Below are positions 59,702-64,000 of a stretch of DNA of 64,000 nucleotides, one piece after another. Source of the stretch: Streptomyces sp. NBC_01445 (GTDB lineage Bacteria; Actinomycetota; Actinomycetes; Streptomycetales; Streptomycetaceae); contig NZ_CP109485.1 in NCBI RefSeq assembly GCF_035918235.1, forward strand, positions 6,797,001-6,861,000, written 5' to 3'. The position numbers were made by a program, and so were the translations under genes. The notes beneath the pieces are model-generated. The model was given only the letters and a program-made list of their open reading frames with translations, ran no database searches and was not told the origin of the DNA. Position 1 is the first letter of the stretch; each line of letters opens with the position of its first letter.

Positions 59702-60196
59702 GTGACGACACGTGGAGTCCTGTACGTGCACTCCGCACCGCGCGCGCTGTGCCCGCACGTCGAATGGGCAGTCGCGGGCGTGCTCGGCGCGCGTATCAAC
59801 CTCGACTGGATCCGGCAGCCGGCGGCGCCGGGCACCTGGAGATCCGAGTTCTCCTGGCGCGGTGAGGCGGGCACCGCCTCCAAACTGGCGTCCGCGCTGC
59901 GCGGCTGGCAGCTCCTCCGCTTCGAGGTGACCGCGGAACCCTGCGCGACGGCCGAGGGCGAGCGCTACAGCGCCACGCCCGAACTGGGCATCTTCCACGC
60001 CGTCACCGGAATCCACGGCGACATCCTCATCCCCGAGGACCGGCTGCGCGCCGCGCTCGCCCGTTCGAAGGGCGGCGAGACGGACCTGGAAGCCGAACTC
60101 GCCAAGCTCCTCGGCAAGCCCTGGGACGACGAACTGGAACCCTTCCGCTACGCGGGCGAGGGCGCCCCGGTGCGGTGGCTGCACCAGGTGGTGTGA
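59702..60196 (+). CDS. DUF3145 conserved actinobacterial protein
   Basis: The 164-residue soluble protein starts at GTG 59702 after CTGGAGG. Its sequence (RGVLYVHSAPRALCPHVEWA, later TGIHGDILIPEDRL) matches DUF3145, a family conserved in actinobacteria beside the fab genes. Function unknown. It converges with fabF and both share the terminator at 60248-60288. Confidence 0.9.
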   Translation: MTTRGVLYVHSAPRALCPHVEWAVAGVLGARINLDWIRQPAAPGTWRSEFSWRGEAGTASKLASALRGWQLLRFEVTAEPCATAEGERYSATPELGIFHAVTGIHGDILIPEDRLRAALARSKGGETDLEAELAKLLGKPWDDELEPFRYAGEGAPVRWLHQVV

Positions 60197-60247
60197 GGCG
60201 TTCCGCAGGCTTTCTGCAGGCGTTCTGAGCGGTGGTGCTTCGCAGTT

Positions 60248-60288
60248 GCCGAAGGGGCCCCCACCGTGATGGTGGGGGCCCCTTCGGC
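60248..60288. terminator. Strong bidirectional terminator between DUF3145 and fabF
   Basis: GCCGAAGGGGCCCCCACC pairs perfectly with GGTGGGGGCCCCTTCGGC (18-bp stem) around GTGAT. It stands between the convergent stops. Confidence 0.9.
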
Positions 60289-60308
60289 TACGTACGTGTA
60301 CGCGGGTG

Positions 60309-61580
60309 TCAGACCGAGCGGAACGCCAGCACGACGTTGTGTCCGCCGAAGCCGAACGAGTCGTTCAGCGCGGCGATGCGGCCCTCGACGGGCAGCTTGC
60401 GGGCCTCACCGCGGACGATGTCGGCGGCAGCCTCCGCCTCCGGGTCGAGGTTCTCGACGTTGATCGTCGGCGGAGCCACCCGGTGGTACAGGGCGAGCAC
60501 CGACGCGACCGACTCGATACCGCCGGCGCCGCCGAGGAGGTGGCCCGTCATCGACTTGGTGGCGGAGACCGCCATGTGGTCGGTGTCGTCGCCGAAGACC
60601 TTGCGCAGCGCCTTGAGCTCGGCCACGTCACCGGCCGGCGTCGAGGTCGCGTGCGCGTTCACGTGCACGATCTCGGCCGGGTCCAGGTCGGTGTTGTCGA
60701 GCAGGTTCTGCAGGGCCTGCGAGATGCCGCGGCCGCCCGGCTCCGGCTGGACGATGTCGTGGCTGTCGGCGGAGATGCCCTGGCCGACCGCCTCCGCGTA
60801 GACGCGGGCACCGCGCTTGGCGGCGTGCTCGGCGGACTCGAGGATCAGGACACCGGCGCCCTCACCGAGGACGAAGCCGTCCCGGCCAACGTCGTAGGGA
60901 CGCGAGGCGCCCTGCGGGTCGTCGTTGTTCTTGGACATCGCCATCATGTTGCCGAAGGCGGCGATGGGCAGCGGGTGGATGGCCGCCTCGGTGCCACCGG
61001 CGACCACGACGTCCGCACGGCCCGTGCGGATCATCTCGATCGCGTAGCCGATGGCCTCGGCGCCGGACGCGCAGGCGGAGACCGGGGTGTGCACACCCGC
61101 GCGGGCGTTCACGGCCAGGCCCACGTTGGCCGAGGGGCCGTTCGGCATGAGCATCGGAACGGTGTGCGGGGAGACGCGGCGTACGCCCTTCTCCTTCAGC
61201 ACGTCGTACTGGTCGAGGAGCGTCGTCACGCCGCCGATGCCGGAGGCGATGACCGCGCCGAGCCGGTCGGGGGCGACAGCGGGGTCCTCACCGGCCTTGT
61301 CGGTGTAACCGGCGTCGGCCCAGGCCTCCTTGGCCGCGATCAGCGCGAACTGCGCCGAGCGGTCCAGGCGGCGGGCCTGCGGGCGCGGGATGACCTCGCT
61401 CGGTTCCACGGCGATCTGCGCCGCGATACGGACCGCCTGGTCGGCGGCCCACTCCTGTTCGAGGGGACGGACACCGGAACGACCGGCGACCAGACCCTCC
61501 CAGGTGGACGTCGCGTCGCCACCCAGCGGTGTGGTTGCGCCGATACCGGTGACGACCACGGTGCGATTGGTCGGGCTCAC
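60309..61580 (-). CDS. fabF: Beta-ketoacyl-ACP synthase II
   Basis: The 423-residue condensing enzyme has the Cys-His-His triad: Cys in VSACASGAE, His in NAHATSTP and His in TGHLLGGAG. It elongates acyl-ACP with malonyl-ACP. It is the last gene of the type II FAS block. GTG 61580 is the start, with GAAAGAATT upstream. The acpP gene ends 83 bp before, and a small GC stem (61619-61636) lies between them. Confidence 0.97.
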   Translation of the reverse strand: MSPTNRTVVVTGIGATTPLGGDATSTWEGLVAGRSGVRPLEQEWAADQAVRIAAQIAVEPSEVIPRPQARRLDRSAQFALIAAKEAWADAGYTDKAGEDPAVAPDRLGAVIASGIGGVTTLLDQYDVLKEKGVRRVSPHTVPMLMPNGPSANVGLAVNARAGVHTPVSACASGAEAIGYAIEMIRTGRADVVVAGGTEAAIHPLPIAAFGNMMAMSKNNDDPQGASRPYDVGRDGFVLGEGAGVLILESAEHAAKRGARVYAEAVGQGISADSHDIVQPEPGGRGISQALQNLLDNTDLDPAEIVHVNAHATSTPAGDVAELKALRKVFGDDTDHMAVSATKSMTGHLLGGAGGIESVASVLALYHRVAPPTINVENLDPEAEAAADIVRGEARKLPVEGRIAALNDSFGFGGHNVVLAFRSV

Positions 61581-61663
61581 AGGAATTCTTTCTCCAACGG
61601 ATGCGAGGGATTCAGCGGCGCCACCGCCGGGTGGCGGAGCGGCAGCACTAGGCGAGCGGTTGA

Positions 61664-61912
61664 TCAGGCCTGGTGCTTGACGATGTAGTCGGTGGCGTCA
61701 CCGACGGTCTTGAGGTTCTTGACGTCGTCGTCCGGGATCTTGACGTCGAAGCGCTCTTCGGCGGCGACGACGACCTCGACCATGGACAGCGAGTCGACGT
61801 CCAGGTCGTCGGTGAAGGACTTGTCCAGCTGGACGTCCTCGACCGGGATGCCGGCGATCTCGTTCACGATCTCCGCGAGACCGGCGACGATCTCTTCCTG
61901 AGTGGCGGCCAT
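61664..61912 (-). CDS. acpP: Acyl carrier protein
   Basis: The 82-residue acidic protein has the phosphopantetheine attachment Ser in DVDSLSMVE. It carries the growing acyl chain for FabD, FabH and FabF encoded around it. ATG 61912 is preceded by AGGAG. Confidence 0.97.
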   Translation of the reverse strand: MAATQEEIVAGLAEIVNEIAGIPVEDVQLDKSFTDDLDVDSLSMVEVVVAAEERFDVKIPDDDVKNLKTVGDATDYIVKHQA

Positions 61913-61983
61913 GTTGGCGCTCCTTCTTACGTATCCAGAGGGTGTGGCGGCGTTTGTGCCCGGAGTGATCCGGGACGGTCTGC

Positions 61984-63015
61984 CTAGGGGAGGGTAACGA
62001 CCGTGGCGGCGTAGACGAGACCCGCCCCGAAGCCGATGACGAGGGCGGTGTCGCCGCTCTTCGCCTTCCCGGTCGCCAGAAGCCGCTCCATCGCGAGCGG
62101 AATCGAGGCGGCCGAGGTGTTGCCGGTGGTCTCGATGTCACGGGCGACCGTGACATGCTCCGGCAGTTTCAGAGTCTTCACCATCGAGTCGATGATCCGC
62201 ATGTTTGCCTGGTGCGGAATGAAGACGTCCAGGTCGTCCGCGCTGATCCCGGCCGCGTCCAGCGCCTGCTGGGCAACCTTCGCCATCTCGAACACGGCCC
62301 AGCGGAACACCGCCTGGCCCTCCTGCGTGATCGCAGGGAACTTGATGTCGCCCTTGCTGTCCAGCGGCAGCTTCGACACATCGCCGACGCGGAACTCGTC
62401 CCACGGCACGGTCTGCTTGATCGTCTCGGACTTGTCGCCCTCGGAACCCCAGACGGTGGGACCGATGTGCGGCTCCTGCGAGGGGCCCACGACGACGGCG
62501 CCGGCGCCGTCACCGAACAGGAAGGCCGTCGCGCGGTCCTCCAGGTCGGTCAGGTCGCTCAGCCGCTCCACGCCGATCACCAGCACGTACTCGGCGCTGC
62601 CCTCGACGATCATGCCCTTGGCGAGGGTCAGGCCGTAGCCGAAGCCCGCGCACCCGGCGGAGATGTCGAACGCGGCAGCCTTGGCGGTGCCGAGCTTGTC
62701 CGCGATCTCGGTCGCGATGGCCGGGGTCTGCTTGAAGTGCGACACGGTCGACACGACCACGGCGCCGATCTGCTCCGCGCTGATCCCGGCGTCCGCGATG
62801 GCCTTGCCGGAAGCCTCGATCGACATCGCGGCCACGGTCTCCGCGTCGGAGGCCCAGTGGCGCGTCGCGATGCCCGAACGGGAGCGGATCCACTCGTCGG
62901 ACGAGTCGATCTTCTCGAGGATCACCTCGTTCGGCACGACCCGCGTCGGCCGGTAACCGCCGACGCCCATGATGCGCGCGTACGGGGCGCCCTGACTGGG
63001 CTTGATCTTCGACAT
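61984..63015 (-). CDS. fabH: Beta-ketoacyl-ACP synthase III
   Basis: The 343-residue enzyme has the active Cys in SAGCAGFGYG, His in FIPHQANMR and Asn in TTGNTSAAS. It starts chains from acyl-CoA (branched starters in streptomycetes). ATG 63015 has AGGAG 9-10 bases upstream, 17 bp after fabD. Confidence 0.97.
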   Translation of the reverse strand: MSKIKPSQGAPYARIMGVGGYRPTRVVPNEVILEKIDSSDEWIRSRSGIATRHWASDAETVAAMSIEASGKAIADAGISAEQIGAVVVSTVSHFKQTPAIATEIADKLGTAKAAAFDISAGCAGFGYGLTLAKGMIVEGSAEYVLVIGVERLSDLTDLEDRATAFLFGDGAGAVVVGPSQEPHIGPTVWGSEGDKSETIKQTVPWDEFRVGDVSKLPLDSKGDIKFPAITQEGQAVFRWAVFEMAKVAQQALDAAGISADDLDVFIPHQANMRIIDSMVKTLKLPEHVTVARDIETTGNTSAASIPLAMERLLATGKAKSGDTALVIGFGAGLVYAATVVTLP

Positions 63016-63032
63016 GCTCTCGGGGCTCCTTG

Positions 63033-63977
63033 TCAGGCCGTCTGCGTGTCCGCCGCGGCGGAGGTGTGCTCGGCGATCAGGGCGCGGGCTGCGTCGAGGT
63101 CGTCGGGGGTCTTGAGGGCGAGGGTCTGCACGCCCGGCAGGGCGCGCTTGGCGAGACCGGTGAGGGTGCCGCCCGGGCACACCTCGACGAGCGCGGTCAC
63201 GCCGAGCGCCTTGAAGGTCTCCATGCACAGGTCCCAGCGCACCGGGTTGGCCACCTGGCCGACCAGACGCGAGACGACCTCGGCGCCGGTGGCGACCGTC
63301 CGGCCGTCCTTGTTCGACACGTACGCGACCGTGGGGTCGGCCGGGGTGAGGGCCTGGGCGGCCTCTTCCAGCGTCGCCACCGCGGGAGCCATGTGGCGGG
63401 TGTGGAACGCGCCGGCCACCGTCAGCGGCACGACCCGGCGTACGCCCTCGGGCTTGTCGGCCTCGAGCGCGGCGAGCTCCTCGAGGGTGCCCGCGGCCAC
63501 GATCTGGCCCGCGCCGTTCACATTCGCCGGGGTCAGGCCCAGCTTCTCCAGGTGTGCGGTGGTGACCTCCGGGTCGCCGCCGAGCAGGGCGGACATACCG
63601 GTCTTGGTCACGGCGGCCGCCTCGGCCATGGCCAGGCCGCGCTTGCGCACGAGCTGGAGGGCGGCCGTGTCGTCGAGAACCCCGGCGAAGGCCGCCGCGG
63701 TGATCTCGCCGACGCTGTGGCCCGCGACGGCGTCAGGAGCGATGTCGCCGAGTGCCGCGGCCGACAGGAGTCCGGCCGCGACGAGCAGAGGCTGAGCAAC
63801 GGCCGTGTCACGGATCGCGTCCGCGTCGGCCTGCGTGCCGTAGTGGGCAAGGTCGAGCCCGATGGCGTCCGACCACGCGGCGACGCGGTCTGCGGCACCG
63901 GGGAGGTCTAGCCAGGGAGTCAGGAAGCCGGGCGTCTGAGCGCCTTGGCCGGGAGCGACGAGTACGAGCACTCTCAC
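63033..63977 (-). CDS. fabD: Malonyl-CoA:ACP transacylase
   Basis: The 314-residue enzyme has the nucleophile Ser in AGHSVGE, the catalytic His in GAFHTRHM and the GQGAQ start. It loads malonyl groups onto ACP. GTG 63977 is the start, with a weak GAGAGAG site; the upstream promoter lies near or past the right edge. The downstream order fabH-acpP-fabF is the usual streptomycete arrangement. Confidence 0.97.
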   Translation of the reverse strand: MRVLVLVAPGQGAQTPGFLTPWLDLPGAADRVAAWSDAIGLDLAHYGTQADADAIRDTAVAQPLLVAAGLLSAAALGDIAPDAVAGHSVGEITAAAFAGVLDDTAALQLVRKRGLAMAEAAAVTKTGMSALLGGDPEVTTAHLEKLGLTPANVNGAGQIVAAGTLEELAALEADKPEGVRRVVPLTVAGAFHTRHMAPAVATLEEAAQALTPADPTVAYVSNKDGRTVATGAEVVSRLVGQVANPVRWDLCMETFKALGVTALVEVCPGGTLTGLAKRALPGVQTLALKTPDDLDAARALIAEHTSAAADTQTA

Positions 63978-64000
63978 ACTCTCTCTTGTGGACGGCCACG

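Overview
The window is chromosomal DNA of a Streptomyces-type actinomycete. It has very high GC with strong third-position GC bias, GTG/TTG starts, many ATGA/GTGA overlaps, Tat-type signal peptides on secreted carbohydrate enzymes, and families typical of the genus (SCO2400-type protein, DUF3145, DUF2613, a fabD-fabH-acpP-fabF block). From memory the gene order resembles the S. coelicolor fab-to-matB region; no alignment was run. No rRNA, tRNA, CRISPR array, insertion sequence or prophage was recognised. Most long unlabelled ORFs are GC-bias shadows of real genes.

Layout. (1) 1-7.4 kb, minus strand: a four-gene cluster (trypsin-co-occurring small protein, trypsin-like protease with a VMAP-type C-terminus, MoxR AAA+ ATPase, and a giant vWA-like/pseudokinase/BTAD/HAD-like protein cut by the left edge). 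It matches the vWA-MoxR-VMAP 'ternary' conflict-system architecture. (2) 7.6-12.7 kb: a secreted S8 protease, a cysteine-type leader peptide in front of an SsuD-like flavin monooxygenase, and a 19-codon hydrophobic peptide. (3) 12.9-16.6 kb: a malonate module (fused carboxyltransferase and MatB-like acyl-CoA synthetase) divergent from a GntR/FadR regulator, with a perfect 15-bp inverted operator pair between them. (4) 16.7-28.1 kb: a tightly overlapping envelope-glycan operon (GT4, two SAM methyltransferases, AftD-like arabinofuranosyltransferase, condensation-fold acyltransferase, DMT transporter, Trm112-like protein), with DUF3068 and DUF2613 genes next door. (5) 28.1-29.9 kb: a PucR-type regulator and a decayed ECF41 sigma-factor tail.

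(6) 29.9-49 kb: a plant-polysaccharide (arabinan/arabinogalactan) island. It has an IclR regulator, SMP-30 lactonase, CUT1 sugar importer, GH43 arabinanase, GH51 arabinofuranosidase, Tat-exported GH35 beta-galactosidase and aldose epimerase, a CUT2 monosaccharide transporter, a U32-like protein, a zinc sugar dehydrogenase and an enolase-superfamily sugar-acid dehydratase. Four copies of one palindrome (core TTCGATATWTCGAA) stand upstream of the IclR gene, the CUT1 operon, the U32-like gene and the dehydratase gene. They suggest one local regulon feeding an oxidative, non-phosphorylative sugar route. (7) 49-60 kb: housekeeping and stress genes (SCO2400-type, MarR, NADPH-dependent reductase, Ohr, EI24, beta-hydroxyacid dehydrogenase, DUF2568), a TetR/GH3 beta-glucosidase pair, a second galM, an SGNH hydrolase and DUF3145. 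(8) 60.3-64 kb: the type II fatty-acid synthase genes fabD-fabH-acpP-fabF on the minus strand.

Functionally, regions 6 and 7 break down and import plant sugars, region 3 makes or recycles malonyl-CoA, region 8 consumes malonyl-CoA, and region 4 builds a surface glycan that may be acylated. Region 1 is the best candidate for an unusual system. Its largest protein carries a kinase fold with all catalytic motifs lost and a HAD-like fold without its nucleophile, so it looks like a sensor or scaffold rather than an enzyme.
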